A stretch of 64,000 nucleotides of DNA, from the NCBI RefSeq assembly GCF_036365825.1, contig NZ_CP142674.1:69763-133762 (forward strand), read 5' to 3'. The notes beneath the pieces are model-generated. The model was not told the DNA's origin. It made no database searches and worked only from the letters and a program-made list of their open reading frames with translations. Numbering within the stretch: the first letter of the stretch is position 1; each line of letters starts with the position of its first letter. Shown piece after piece: positions 9,303 to 18,122 of the stretch. The position numbers were made by a program, and so were the translations under genes. The DNA is from Qipengyuania sp. HL-TH1 (GTDB lineage Bacteria > Pseudomonadota > Alphaproteobacteria > Sphingomonadales > Sphingomonadaceae).

Positions 9303-11663
9303 ATGAAGCATGTTTCGAACGCACCCAATGAGCCGCACCTTGGTGCGTTCGGTCTTCTACTAAGGAGACTTCCTTTTCTCGGCCGCGCATCGACGGGGCG
9401 AACAGGACAGAGAGCCAAGCGGCGACGAATCGCGATCGTCGCGGTCGTCATTGGTCTGTTCGCCGCGCTCATTGAACTTCCCATGCCGCTTGAGGACGGG
9501 TTCAAGGCTGCCCGGGCCGAGCTGCGCACCCGCGAAGCGCCGGGCGATATCGTGGTGGTGGCCATAGACGATGCGACACTGAACGCCTTGGCCACCGATC
9601 GTCCCACTCGTCGCCAGGACGCACAACTCGTCGACCGGATTTTCGCGCAAGGGGCGAGCCGCCTTGTGTTCGACAGGGCCTACGCCGACCCGGCGCCGCC
9701 TGAAGACGACGCCGCCTTCGCGGCCGAACTCCGGCAGCATCGCGGTCAGGTGTGGCTGGGAGCCTCGCCGGCGGCCGACAACGGTCTGCAGCAGCACGCC
9801 GGGCTGCTTCCCACGCCCGCGCTGCGCGACAGCGTGGCGGTCGCCTCCATGATGGGGCAGAGCGGACCATTCGGCCTCTCGGTACGCTTCCCGACCTCCA
9901 CGCCCATCGGCGCAGACGAGATACCATCCATTTCCGCGATCCTCGGTGAATACAGAGGCGAGGAAGGCTGGTATCGCCCCGACCTCGCGATTGATGCGCG
10001 CTCGATCCCTACCGTGAGCTACGCGGAAATTCTGTCGGGTGCCGGCGACGTGGACCTGAAGGGCAAGACGGTGGTCGTGGCGCCGACGCATCTGGGCTCG
10101 ACGGACTTTCACAATCTCCCCCTCGGCGGGAAAATTCCGGGCGTCTATTTCCATGTCATGGGCGCACACACGCTTCAGGACGGGATGCCGCTCGACCTGT
10201 CGTGGTACCCGGCGATGCTGTTCGCCGCGATGGTGCTGTTCGCCCAGGCGCGCCGCCGCAGGCCCCTGCGGGCGGTTACGTGGGGCGCGATCGGCGTGCT
10301 TCCGGTTGCAGCGACGCTACTCGATGCATCCCGGATATCGATCGATGTGTTTCCCGCGCTGATCGCTCTGGGTGTCGGCATGGTTCGCCTCAACCTCCAT
10401 GCCGGAAAGATCTATAACAAGTCGACCAACCTGGTTCTGCGGGAAGCTCTCGAAACCACCGGGGACGATGCCAAGACCGATGTCTATGCCTTCAAGATCA
10501 CCAATCTGGGTGATCTTACGGGCACCGGCGTCTCCAAGGATCTCGGCCGATTTGTCGAGCGCGTCATCGATACCCTGCAGGGCGCCGCGCAAAGCCGTGT
10601 CGGAGACCGGCAGATCGTTTTTGAGAAGGACACGCTCATCTGGCAGGCGACCAAGCTCGATGCCCGCGATCTTCACAAAAACGCCGAGGGTTTGATCGCG
10701 CTTCTGCGTTCGGGAACCGCCGTGCAGGGAGGTGCGCGGATCGAGGGCACGATCGGGATCGAGACCAATCGGACCCTGCCACTCGAAACGCGCATCCACA
10801 ACGCAATCCAGGCGGCCGAGCTGGGATCACGCAAGCGAATTCGCAGCGTGATCGCCGACACCAAATGGCTCGATCTCCGGGAACGGCGCATCGAATTGCT
10901 CTCCGAGCTCGACAAGGCGATGGAAGAACGCTCGATCGGTATCGGCTACCAACCCAAGGTCGACCTCCTGAGCGGCCGTGTCGTTGGGGCGGAGGCACTC
11001 ATCCGCTGGGAACACCCCGAGCTAGGCTACATCGAGCCTACCGAAGCCGTTGCAGTAGCCGAGGAACACGACAGGATCGACGAGCTGACGGCCTACGTGG
11101 TCGATCGTGCCCTCGAGGATGCCGGCGCCGCGATCGCGCTTGACCCTATGTTCAAACTGGCCGTGAACGTCTCCGCGCAGACGCTCGGCAGCGTCATGGT
11201 CCTTTACCACGTCGCCCGACTGCGGAGCCGCCACAGGTTTCCGGGCAAGAACCTCATCATCGAGGTGACGGAATCGACGCCACTCGACGATATCGCGGTA
11301 CGTGAGATCATCCGCGGGCTGCAGAAGGACGACATCACGTTCTCGATCGACGATTTCGGGACAGGTCATTCGACGCTCGCATATCTCGGCCAGGTTCCAA
11401 GCGCGGAACTCAAGATCGATCGGCGGTTCATCATGAACCTTGCGACGTCGGAGGATAGCCTGGCGGTGGTGAAGGGCACGATCGAGATGGCTCACACGCT
11501 CGGCAAGGTGGTGGTCGCGGAAGGGATCGAGGACGATCTGACCGCGGAGCGATTGCGGCGGCTCGGCTGTGACATCGGCCAGGGGTTCCTGTTCTCGCCT
11601 GCCGTGGCGATGGACGAGCTGCTGCTGATGCTCGAGGAGGAGTACTCGGTCGCCTGCGCTTGA
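9303..11663 (+). CDS. CHASE2-EAL cyclic-di-GMP phosphodiesterase
   Basis: A 786-residue membrane sensor predicted to hydrolyse c-di-GMP. After an N-terminal helix (about 43-60), a CHASE2 periplasmic domain runs to about 290 (APGDIVVVAIDDATL, DRIFAQGASRLVFD, VYFHVMGAHTL). Three more helices follow (about 298-365). The next ~170 residues sit where a GGDEF would be but lack a GGDEF motif. The EAL domain (about 540-760) keeps GAEALIRWEHP, NVSAQTL, IIEVTEST, SIDDFGTGHS, LKIDRRF, AEGIED and GQGFLFS, so catalysis is likely. ATG 9303 was chosen because GGAAG sits 7 nt upstream; a TTG lies at 9282. Confidence 0.9.
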   Translation: MKHVSNAPNEPHLGAFGLLLRRLPFLGRASTGRTGQRAKRRRIAIVAVVIGLFAALIELPMPLEDGFKAARAELRTREAPGDIVVVAIDDATLNALATDRPTRRQDAQLVDRIFAQGASRLVFDRAYADPAPPEDDAAFAAELRQHRGQVWLGASPAADNGLQQHAGLLPTPALRDSVAVASMMGQSGPFGLSVRFPTSTPIGADEIPSISAILGEYRGEEGWYRPDLAIDARSIPTVSYAEILSGAGDVDLKGKTVVVAPTHLGSTDFHNLPLGGKIPGVYFHVMGAHTLQDGMPLDLSWYPAMLFAAMVLFAQARRRRPLRAVTWGAIGVLPVAATLLDASRISIDVFPALIALGVGMVRLNLHAGKIYNKSTNLVLREALETTGDDAKTDVYAFKITNLGDLTGTGVSKDLGRFVERVIDTLQGAAQSRVGDRQIVFEKDTLIWQATKLDARDLHKNAEGLIALLRSGTAVQGGARIEGTIGIETNRTLPLETRIHNAIQAAELGSRKRIRSVIADTKWLDLRERRIELLSELDKAMEERSIGIGYQPKVDLLSGRVVGAEALIRWEHPELGYIEPTEAVAVAEEHDRIDELTAYVVDRALEDAGAAIALDPMFKLAVNVSAQTLGSVMVLYHVARLRSRHRFPGKNLIIEVTESTPLDDIAVREIIRGLQKDDITFSIDDFGTGHSTLAYLGQVPSAELKIDRRFIMNLATSEDSLAVVKGTIEMAHTLGKVVVAEGIEDDLTAERLRRLGCDIGQGFLFSPAVAMDELLLMLEEEYSVACA

Positions 11664-11725
11664 AATATTCTAACGACCTGTTAACCATCCCTGTTAGCAC
11701 TCTACGTGCCAAACAGGAGGTTATT

Positions 11726-11764
11726 ATGTGGCGTTGGTGGAACGAGCTTTTCGGCAGCCGGTGA
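11726..11764 (+). CDS. 12-residue Trp-rich mini-ORF (MWRWWNELFGSR)
   Basis: A 13-codon frame starts 7 nt after a perfect AGGAGG ribosome-binding site. It contains three tryptophans in the first five residues and stops 24 bp before a strong terminator. The SD-ORF-terminator arrangement looks like a leader peptide/attenuator or a free-standing micropeptide gene. No trp genes are nearby, so a classic trp attenuator is not supported. Whether it is translated cannot be judged from sequence alone. Confidence 0.45.
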   Translation: MWRWWNELFGSR

Positions 11765-11788
11765 TCCGCAGCTGACGAGAAAAGAACG

Positions 11789-11815
11789 AAGCCCCGGTTC
11801 GCCGGGGCTTTTTCG
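11789..11815 (+). terminator. UUCG-loop terminator
   Basis: A 9-bp stem (AAGCCCCGG, 11789-11797, with CCGGGGCTT, 11802-11810) is capped by the stable TTCG tetraloop and followed by TTT. It ends the short transcription unit carrying the Trp-rich mini-ORF. Confidence 0.9.
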
Positions 11816-11863
11816 TTTCAGGGGCAAGCTCGCCGACAAACGAGTGACCGAATGGGGTGTTAG

Positions 11864-12313
11864 ATGGCAGAGTGGAAACCGCGCGATCATCTTGCGGAGT
11901 TCTGGGTGGCGGGCAAACTGGTCGACGCGGGCTGGAACGTCTATTTTCCGCACCGCGACAAGGGATTTGACCTGATCGCGACCTATACCGATGGCGCGCA
12001 GATGCAGCTCCGCCCGATCCAGGTGAAGGGCAAATATCCAAAAGAGGGTACGCGCAATCGGAGGACCTATGGCTTTCGGGCATCTCTATCCGCGATGCAC
12101 GAGCGCATGGTGCTGGCCATCCCGATGTTCGTGAATGCCGATGACCCCATGCCGCTGCATGTCGCGTGGATGCCTCGAGAGAAGATCGTTCAGGAAGAGA
12201 ATGGCAATTGGCGGTGCGAACCGGCCAAGTTCAAGGACGGGGTTCCGATACCTCGCCAGGAGTTCGAGCAGTATTTCGATCAGGCAGGACTCGAGCTGCT
12301 GAAGGGGATCTGA
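11864..12313 (+). CDS. PD-(D/E)XK nuclease-like protein (149 aa)
   Basis: The first third reads HLAEFWVAGKLVDAGWNVYFPHRDKGFDLIATYTDG and then RPIQVKGKYP. That is a nuclease-fold pattern with Asp in GFDLI and a Gln-X-Lys (QVKGK) metal/catalytic motif, as in Holliday-junction-resolvase-like and DUF4365-type proteins. Length suits a single compact domain. It opens a run of nuclease genes reaching to 18 kb. Whether it cleaves DNA, and which, cannot be told. Confidence 0.6.
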   Translation: MAEWKPRDHLAEFWVAGKLVDAGWNVYFPHRDKGFDLIATYTDGAQMQLRPIQVKGKYPKEGTRNRRTYGFRASLSAMHERMVLAIPMFVNADDPMPLHVAWMPREKIVQEENGNWRCEPAKFKDGVPIPRQEFEQYFDQAGLELLKGI

Positions 12314-12345
12314 CATCCGGAGCGATCCTCCGCTCAGCGCGAGGA

Positions 12346-12720
12346 TCAGTCCCAGGGTAGAACGGTACCGGTCGCCAGCATGGCGCGGCCAAGGTCGCGA
12401 CCGTCCGCGAGGGTGCAGGAAGCAACGACGCGATCAAAGCTTCGACCTTCATGGCGACAGCGTATGGGTGGGGCGGCAATCGTAATGTGACCGCTTTTCC
12501 ATCGCCCCGTCCGACGTCCGAGCAACTCGACCAGAGCATCTCTTGAAGCCTCTCCCGAGGCCCGAGGGCATGGGTGATGCGGCCGGCAACTACCATCGAT
12601 CTCGCGCGCCGCTATCGATGAGATGCGGATTTTCGGACCCTCTTCGCACCAGATGGGACCGTCGCCGTCCCACACGGCGATCGGCGTGCAAATGAAGATG
12701 GCGGCCGCAATAATCGACAT
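12346..12720 (-). CDS. SNase-like thermonuclease family protein
   Basis: A 124-residue protein with a short hydrophobic N-terminus (MSIIAAAIFICTPIAV), possibly a signal peptide. It shows a degenerate staphylococcal-nuclease pattern: VWDGDGPIW, then KIRISSIAAREID (the usual R-L-x-G-I-D-x-P-E block, with Ala for Asp and Arg for Pro), then DRVVASCTLADGRDLGRAMLATG. Four Cys are present. Substitutions around the catalytic Glu leave activity uncertain. It converges with the nuclease-like gene to its left. Confidence 0.65.
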   Translation of the reverse strand: MSIIAAAIFICTPIAVWDGDGPIWCEEGPKIRISSIAAREIDGSCRPHHPCPRASGEASRDALVELLGRRTGRWKSGHITIAAPPIRCRHEGRSFDRVVASCTLADGRDLGRAMLATGTVLPWD

Positions 12721-12789
12721 GGTCTTCTTCTACCGCAGTCCGATCGAATTGGCGCGCTCTTTCAATGGGGGTGATGCCGAGACTCGCAG

Positions 12790-13200
12790 CTACCTGGGGA
12801 GGCAGTCCCAATGGTCGACGGCGGCGGCGGCGGACTGTGAGGAGAACCCGCTCAAACCTGGATTCTTACGATTGGGCTTCGTGAGTTGCAGAGCGGTCTT
12901 CTGCGACATCACGAGGAATGTGTCGGCTCGTCTATCTATGCCCGCTGGCGTCATTCCCAGTCGCACGAGAATGTAGAACAGATTGGGGGTAGGAGCCTTC
13001 GGCTTGACGCACCACCGGCCCGATCGGCCCTTGCCTTTCACATCGACGATGAAGTTCTTCCCTTGTGGAGAGCGAACAACGAGATCGGCTAAAGGCGCAT
13101 TAGGACCAAGCGTCAAAGCTACGCTGTAGCCCCTGCGCGATAGTTCGGCGGCAGCCAGAAAGACCGCTGACCACTCGTTCTGATTGCGGGTATCAGCCAT
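12790..13200 (-). CDS. PD-(D/E)XK endonuclease-like protein (136 aa)
   Basis: The sequence NEWSAVFLAAAELSRRGYSVALTLGPNAPLADLVV, then KNFIVDVKGKGRSGRW, carries the nuclease pattern: Asp in ADLVV, then Asp-X-Lys in VDVKGKG. The layout mirrors the 149-residue protein at 11864, but the two are not close in sequence. It is divergent from the exported protein at 13301. Function beyond the fold is unknown. Confidence 0.6.
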   Translation of the reverse strand: MADTRNQNEWSAVFLAAAELSRRGYSVALTLGPNAPLADLVVRSPQGKNFIVDVKGKGRSGRWCVKPKAPTPNLFYILVRLGMTPAGIDRRADTFLVMSQKTALQLTKPNRKNPGLSGFSSQSAAAAVDHWDCLPR

Positions 13201-13300
13201 TCGACATGGAATAAGGCGCTTCGTTTAAGGAAAAGTTCGTCACATCGACCAAGCCGAAGCTGGTAACCATATGTCAGCAAGCGGCCCTTACGGTGGCGCA

Positions 13301-14083
13301 ATGAAGAAGGATCATTCCCCCCACCTTATAGGTTCCGTTCTTGCGTGCGCTCTCATGCATCCCACGGTCGCCAATGCGCAGGTGGCCACTGAAGGTGAAC
13401 TGCAGATCGCTACGCTGGAGATTGTCGGCCACGTCCCTAGTGACGCTTTCGACAGAGGTCCGGTCGCTGACTTTTCCGGCCGAACCTTCGCGATCGACGT
13501 TCCTGTCGAGGAAGTTTCCTTTGAAAGCCTCAGTTGCCGCCCGCACTGGACGTACAGCCAGAGGGACAACTCCCTTAAGGTGACCATGCCTTATGGGGTC
13601 GCAAGCACCTACACGATGCTGCGCGGCCCTGGCGCCGATCTCAATGGCGCGGCCAACAGCGCGTACCATTTTCGCCCGTTCTCCTGCGCCCTACCGCCGA
13701 CCACGGAATCCGAGGGTGTAAACGGCTTTGGTGCGCGCGTGACCATCACTCATCGCAAGAAGCTGGTCATCGGGTTCAGCGCTCCTGCTGACCCTGAATA
13801 CCTCCGCTGGTCGCAGGCAGTGACACCCGACGAGGGGCGTGCGCTTTCGCAGGCGCTGGTCGTGCGGTACTCAGGTTCGATAGAGAGCTGGGGGCTTGGA
13901 GGCAGCATCGGTTGTGTGCGAGAGCATGGAAAGGCGACATTCACATCTCCGACCGAAACCGACGAAACTCTGTGCGTCGTGAAGGCGTCCAATCTCCGTG
14001 TCGACCTGATCGATACACGAACGGGGCGGGCACTTCCGTGGGATCCCAGCGAGAACGACGGCAAGCGTCGCCGTCGCCGGTAA
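13301..14083 (+). CDS. Exported hypothetical protein (260 aa)
   Basis: ATG 13301 opens a Sec signal peptide (MKKDHSPHLIGSVLACALM, cleavage near ANA-QV). The frame is open from 13271. The mature part is rich in beta-like segments, has several Cys, and ends in a basic tail of six Arg/Lys (KRRRRR). I do not recognise a family. It precedes the GIY-YIG gene by 36 bp, so the two may be cotranscribed. Confidence 0.6.
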   Translation: MKKDHSPHLIGSVLACALMHPTVANAQVATEGELQIATLEIVGHVPSDAFDRGPVADFSGRTFAIDVPVEEVSFESLSCRPHWTYSQRDNSLKVTMPYGVASTYTMLRGPGADLNGAANSAYHFRPFSCALPPTTESEGVNGFGARVTITHRKKLVIGFSAPADPEYLRWSQAVTPDEGRALSQALVVRYSGSIESWGLGGSIGCVREHGKATFTSPTETDETLCVVKASNLRVDLIDTRTGRALPWDPSENDGKRRRRR

Positions 14084-14119
14084 TGAAATCCCGGCGCTGA
14101 CGCGGTATCCCGACAGACC

Positions 14120-14968
14120 ATGCCCCTGATGTTCAACATGTTGCTTGAGGACGCCGATATCAGCTCAAGCGATGTCCGGCTTCTTCGCCATCAGACCGGC
14201 AAGGTGCCCGGACGATCACCTTATACGCTCTGGCGCGACGATGTGACGGCTTTCGAACAATATCAAAGCACACAGGATCCAGCGAAGCGAGCGCGTTTCG
14301 ACGCCCGCTATTGGGCGAGCTTCGTTTCCCCACCAGGAGGTGGCACCCTGTTCGTTGGGCTCTACGAGATCACGCATGTCGGTGCCGTTGCCGATGACGC
14401 CATCGACCCCCTTACCGGCCTCGCACCCGGTGCCGACAAAGGCGGCAGCAACTACGATCAGTATCGTTGCGATCGGTCCGACCTGCTTAGAGATTACATC
14501 GGCCGCCTTCACATTTCGTGGGGTGTCGGCAGTTCGCACAGAGCTTGGGTCCAGCGCGCCGATCGCCAGAACAAGGAGATTGTCGAGCTTACCCGCGAAT
14601 TTCGCGAGGAGGCGTTCCCGGGTTTCACCGCCTTCTCCCTTCCGCTGTCCGATTTGCCCGGGGTGCCGATCGGTTGGCGAGCGGCGCTGGGAGCCGCACG
14701 CGGGGTTTACCTTTTGGCCTGTCCGCGCACTCGCGAGCATTATGTCGGCTCGGCCGACGGCGCCGATGGCTTCTTCGGCCGCTGGATGGACTATGTCACA
14801 ACCGGCCACGGCGGAAATGCCGGTATGCGCATCAGAGACCCAAGTGATTACTTGGTCAGCGTCCTAGAAGTCGCAGGGTCTACGGCGGGCCGGTCCGACA
14901 TTCTCGCGATGGAAGAGGCTTGGAAACGGAAGCTCATGAGCAGGTCCATCGGACTGAACAAAAACTAA
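14120..14968 (+). CDS. GIY-YIG nuclease-domain protein
   Basis: A 282-residue protein. The C-terminal third fits a GIY-YIG nuclease: ARGVYLLACPRTREHYVGSADG supplies the two motif strands (GVYLL and HYVGS), followed by FGRWMDY with the catalytic Arg, then DYLVSVLEV and the metal-binding Glu in LAMEEAWKRKL. The N-terminal ~190 residues are unrecognised and could be a targeting or DNA-recognition domain. It lies back to back (convergent) with the MmeI-like gene, suggesting a host-defence setting. Confidence 0.75.
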   Translation: MPLMFNMLLEDADISSSDVRLLRHQTGKVPGRSPYTLWRDDVTAFEQYQSTQDPAKRARFDARYWASFVSPPGGGTLFVGLYEITHVGAVADDAIDPLTGLAPGADKGGSNYDQYRCDRSDLLRDYIGRLHISWGVGSSHRAWVQRADRQNKEIVELTREFREEAFPGFTAFSLPLSDLPGVPIGWRAALGAARGVYLLACPRTREHYVGSADGADGFFGRWMDYVTTGHGGNAGMRIRDPSDYLVSVLEVAGSTAGRSDILAMEEAWKRKLMSRSIGLNKN

Positions 14969-14995
14969 CAGACAGCGGCTGCGGTGAGCTAAAGA

Positions 14996-17900
14996 TCAGT
15001 TCACCGAGCTTCTCTCCAGGTTCTTCGCCAAGAGCATTTCGAGTAAATCGTCGTCTGCAATATCGCCGGCAACCTCGTAGGCTGCGGCGACGGCTTCATC
15101 GAGTGTGCGATGTGCCAAGACAAGCCATTCGGGTCGTTCGTTATACAGGGCGGTCATCGTGCGTCGTCTGAGAAGATCGGCGGCTGCTTGATCCGCAGGA
15201 GCGCGACGTGCGGGAAAATCGCCCGTGGTTTCGCCAATCTCAGTCCAACTTCCTTCGGGCCACAGCCAACCGGTGCGCAATCGATCGAGCTCGCGTGCCG
15301 CTTCACTGATCGCTGCCGCTCCTGGCGCCTGAAGCGCCACATCGACCGACAGGTCGGGCGACATTCCGTCTGGAAACGGGAACGTCGCGAACGTGCTTGT
15401 GTGGGTGTAGCGCGGCCGATCTTGCAAATCCGACCCTTTTCGAAGCGACCAGAGTTCGTGGAAACGACTTTGGAGAAGGCCGAACATCAGATCATCTTCG
15501 CGGGCGATCACGATAAGATTTTTGTCGGGCAAAGTCGGATAGCGCAGCCAGCTGAACACCCGGTATTGCGCGGTTTCCGGCGTGACAATGTAACGCTCCA
15601 GTCGCTCTATCTTCTCCCGCATGTCGGGCCTCCGCCGCCACGGCTCCCACCACGGGTATGTCTCCGAAGCGCTTCCGCTGGCATCGCGCAGCTCATCGAT
15701 CATCTTGCCATCCTCGTCCGGCGTCGAGGCAATATGGTGAAACGGGGCGGCGAACTGCGCGGCTGCAGCCTCCGACAGGCCCGGCGGCAAGTCGATCAAC
15801 CAGACATCGCGGGGTCGGCTCGTTACATCATCTCCATTCCAATATGGCTTGAGCACCGACGCATTTCCCCGCCCGTTCGGATTAGCGGGCTGTGCCATCC
15901 ATTCCCGCGCGAGGCCGCCGGCGACGTCGAACGGCCCGCTCTTTTGGATACCCAGCATCGCGACCCCGGCATTCTCTGCCAGTGGTCTCGCGAGGGTTAA
16001 ATTGAGACCGGCTGTCAAATCGGCATGGATTTCAGTGACCGGGGCGCCGTCGAGATAGGCAGCCGGATCGGGATGTTCGCCGAAGCATACAAGCGACACG
16101 TCTACAGCGGCGCCATCAATGTCCCAGCGCTGCTCTGGCCACGCGGCGAATATTCGAGTGCCGTCGAGGATACGGTGCATGACATTGAGATTCGTGTTCT
16201 TCCGGATCGAATTCGTGCCGACCAATCCAGCACGTTTCGCCCGGCCCTCCTCGATCATGACCCGAGCATTTTCGAACCAGAAGCAGACCAGGTCCGTGAA
16301 GGCCGGCAAACGCCCCTTGTAGACACCCCTGATACGGGCAGTTTCCTCCGCTCCCAACCGGCGCTTCATGAATTTTGCGCCCATGTACGGCGGGTTCCCG
16401 ACGATCACATCGGCATCGGGCCAGAAAGCCGCGTTTCCGTCAGCGTCGACAAGGGCGTTCTTGTTCTCAATCGTGTCGAGGGGTTTCAAGACCGGCGCAC
16501 GATTGAGATCGAAACCATTGCGCAGCATCCACTGAATTTCACCAATCCAGACAGAAACTCGCGCAAGCTCGGCCGCGTAGGGGTTGAGTTCGATACCCAA
16601 GACCGCTTCCGGTCCGATCGATGGAAAAGCGCGTTCAAATCCCAGAGCTTCTCCCTCGACCATGATCCGCCATTCGAGCGTCTTGAGCTCGTCGAGCGCG
16701 AGATAGAGAAAATTGCCGGATCCGCAGGCGGGGTCGAGCACGCGCAACGCGCGAAGACTTTCCAGAAACGTTTTATAGGAGGCCTCGCCCTCTTCGAGCG
16801 CCTGGCGATAAGCACGGTCGGCGCCGCGAAGGCCGCGGCGGACCTGATCCAGTTGGCGATGCTTTCGCAGCTTGGGAAGTTCGTCGAATAGAGCCAGCTG
16901 CGGCCCGCCGGTCAGGCTGCTTCGCACCTCGCGAATTTCTTCCGCCAATTCGGGGTACTGGCTCGCCGCTTCGAGTTCGGCCGACAGCGCCTTTGCCGCT
17001 GGTTCGATAAGAGCCTCGATCTCGGATTTGGTCTTGGCCCAATCGGCGAGCACCGGATCGCTCAGCACGGGACGGATGATCGTCATGATCGTCTCCCGGC
17101 TAGTGTATTCGGCACCAAGTTCCTCGCGCTTCGACGGATCGAGTCCGCGGACGAACAACGTACCGAGGATCGATGGGTCGATCTGACTCCAATCCAAGCT
17201 CGCGGCGGCAAGGCACCGCTGCACCTGGTCGCTTGATAGGGGCAGCGCCCTTGCGTCTCGATCCGCAAACAAACCCCCGTTGAAGTGGGGGACCTTCTCC
17301 AAGCCGAGACGGCCCCCGGCGTGCATCTTCGAGAAGAGATCGCTCGCCAACTCTTCGAAGCTATCGGACCCCGAAAGGGCAGTCTCCAGGACACGGGTGA
17401 ACATCTTGTCTTTCAGGAGGTTCGCGTCTTCGGCGAACATGCAAAAGACCATCTGGTTGATGAAGTGAGCGACCACGAGCGGTTCGTGACCATTTCTGCG
17501 CAGTTCGTCGGCAAGCTCGGCGAACGAGCCCGCGACGTCCTGCGTCACCGCCTCGCGTGTGACAGTCGGTTTATACCGCTCAGGCTCGACAAACAGCCAT
17601 CGCAGCTTTTGTAGTGTCTCGGGGATAGCAATGTCAGCCAGTTCGAATGTGTGAACCTCGCTGACGGTGTTGGTCCAGTTCGTCCGGACCACGATTCTCC
17701 GCGTATCGGAAACGACCAGAAGCGGTGGATTGCCAAGGGCCGGCGCATACTGCTGGAGCTGCGCATATGCGGCGTCCAGATCGCGTCCCGGACCTTTGTA
17801 CTCCCATGCGAAAGCGCCTTGCTTCCAGACATCGGCGTAGCCGCTTCGCCCGGTTGTTTTCTGAGCGCCTTTCTCGAAGGCATACGTTTCACCGCTGGTA

Positions 17901-18028
17901 TCAGCGTCCGCAGGACCCTCGACTTCCAGCAACCTACACAGGTCGAGGAAATGCGACTGCGCTGCCTGGCGCTCGCCAAGGGTGCTCTCGCTCCATTTGG
18001 TAATGAATTCGCGCGGACTCAAACTCAA
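14996..18028 (-). CDS. MmeI-like type IIL/IIG restriction-modification enzyme
   Basis: One 1010-residue chain should both methylate and cut DNA. The N-terminal nuclease shows Asp67 and Glu76-X-Lys78 (YADVWKQGAFAWEYKG). A helical linker leads to an N6-adenine methyltransferase domain with SAM motif LDPACGSGNF (431-440) and catalytic NPPY (545-548). Next come the target-recognition region (about 700-900) and a C-terminal domain. Length and order match the MmeI family, in which one recognition domain directs both activities and only one strand is methylated. No separate specificity or restriction gene is adjacent. All key motifs look intact. Confidence 0.88.
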   Translation of the reverse strand: MSLSPREFITKWSESTLGERQAAQSHFLDLCRLLEVEGPADADTSGETYAFEKGAQKTTGRSGYADVWKQGAFAWEYKGPGRDLDAAYAQLQQYAPALGNPPLLVVSDTRRIVVRTNWTNTVSEVHTFELADIAIPETLQKLRWLFVEPERYKPTVTREAVTQDVAGSFAELADELRRNGHEPLVVAHFINQMVFCMFAEDANLLKDKMFTRVLETALSGSDSFEELASDLFSKMHAGGRLGLEKVPHFNGGLFADRDARALPLSSDQVQRCLAAASLDWSQIDPSILGTLFVRGLDPSKREELGAEYTSRETIMTIIRPVLSDPVLADWAKTKSEIEALIEPAAKALSAELEAASQYPELAEEIREVRSSLTGGPQLALFDELPKLRKHRQLDQVRRGLRGADRAYRQALEEGEASYKTFLESLRALRVLDPACGSGNFLYLALDELKTLEWRIMVEGEALGFERAFPSIGPEAVLGIELNPYAAELARVSVWIGEIQWMLRNGFDLNRAPVLKPLDTIENKNALVDADGNAAFWPDADVIVGNPPYMGAKFMKRRLGAEETARIRGVYKGRLPAFTDLVCFWFENARVMIEEGRAKRAGLVGTNSIRKNTNLNVMHRILDGTRIFAAWPEQRWDIDGAAVDVSLVCFGEHPDPAAYLDGAPVTEIHADLTAGLNLTLARPLAENAGVAMLGIQKSGPFDVAGGLAREWMAQPANPNGRGNASVLKPYWNGDDVTSRPRDVWLIDLPPGLSEAAAAQFAAPFHHIASTPDEDGKMIDELRDASGSASETYPWWEPWRRRPDMREKIERLERYIVTPETAQYRVFSWLRYPTLPDKNLIVIAREDDLMFGLLQSRFHELWSLRKGSDLQDRPRYTHTSTFATFPFPDGMSPDLSVDVALQAPGAAAISEAARELDRLRTGWLWPEGSWTEIGETTGDFPARRAPADQAAADLLRRRTMTALYNERPEWLVLAHRTLDEAVAAAYEVAGDIADDDLLEMLLAKNLERSSVN

Positions 18029-18122
18029 AGAGCTCCCAGGTTCAGGGAACCTCTACCAAATGACAACGCCCCTACCTCCATGCCTACTATGCGTATCATG
18101 CTGCGAATGCCAGACTGATAAG

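Noticed and set aside
11726..11815. trp-operon attenuator
   Set aside because: No tryptophan biosynthesis, transport or tRNA-charging gene lies downstream. The next gene is a nuclease-like protein.
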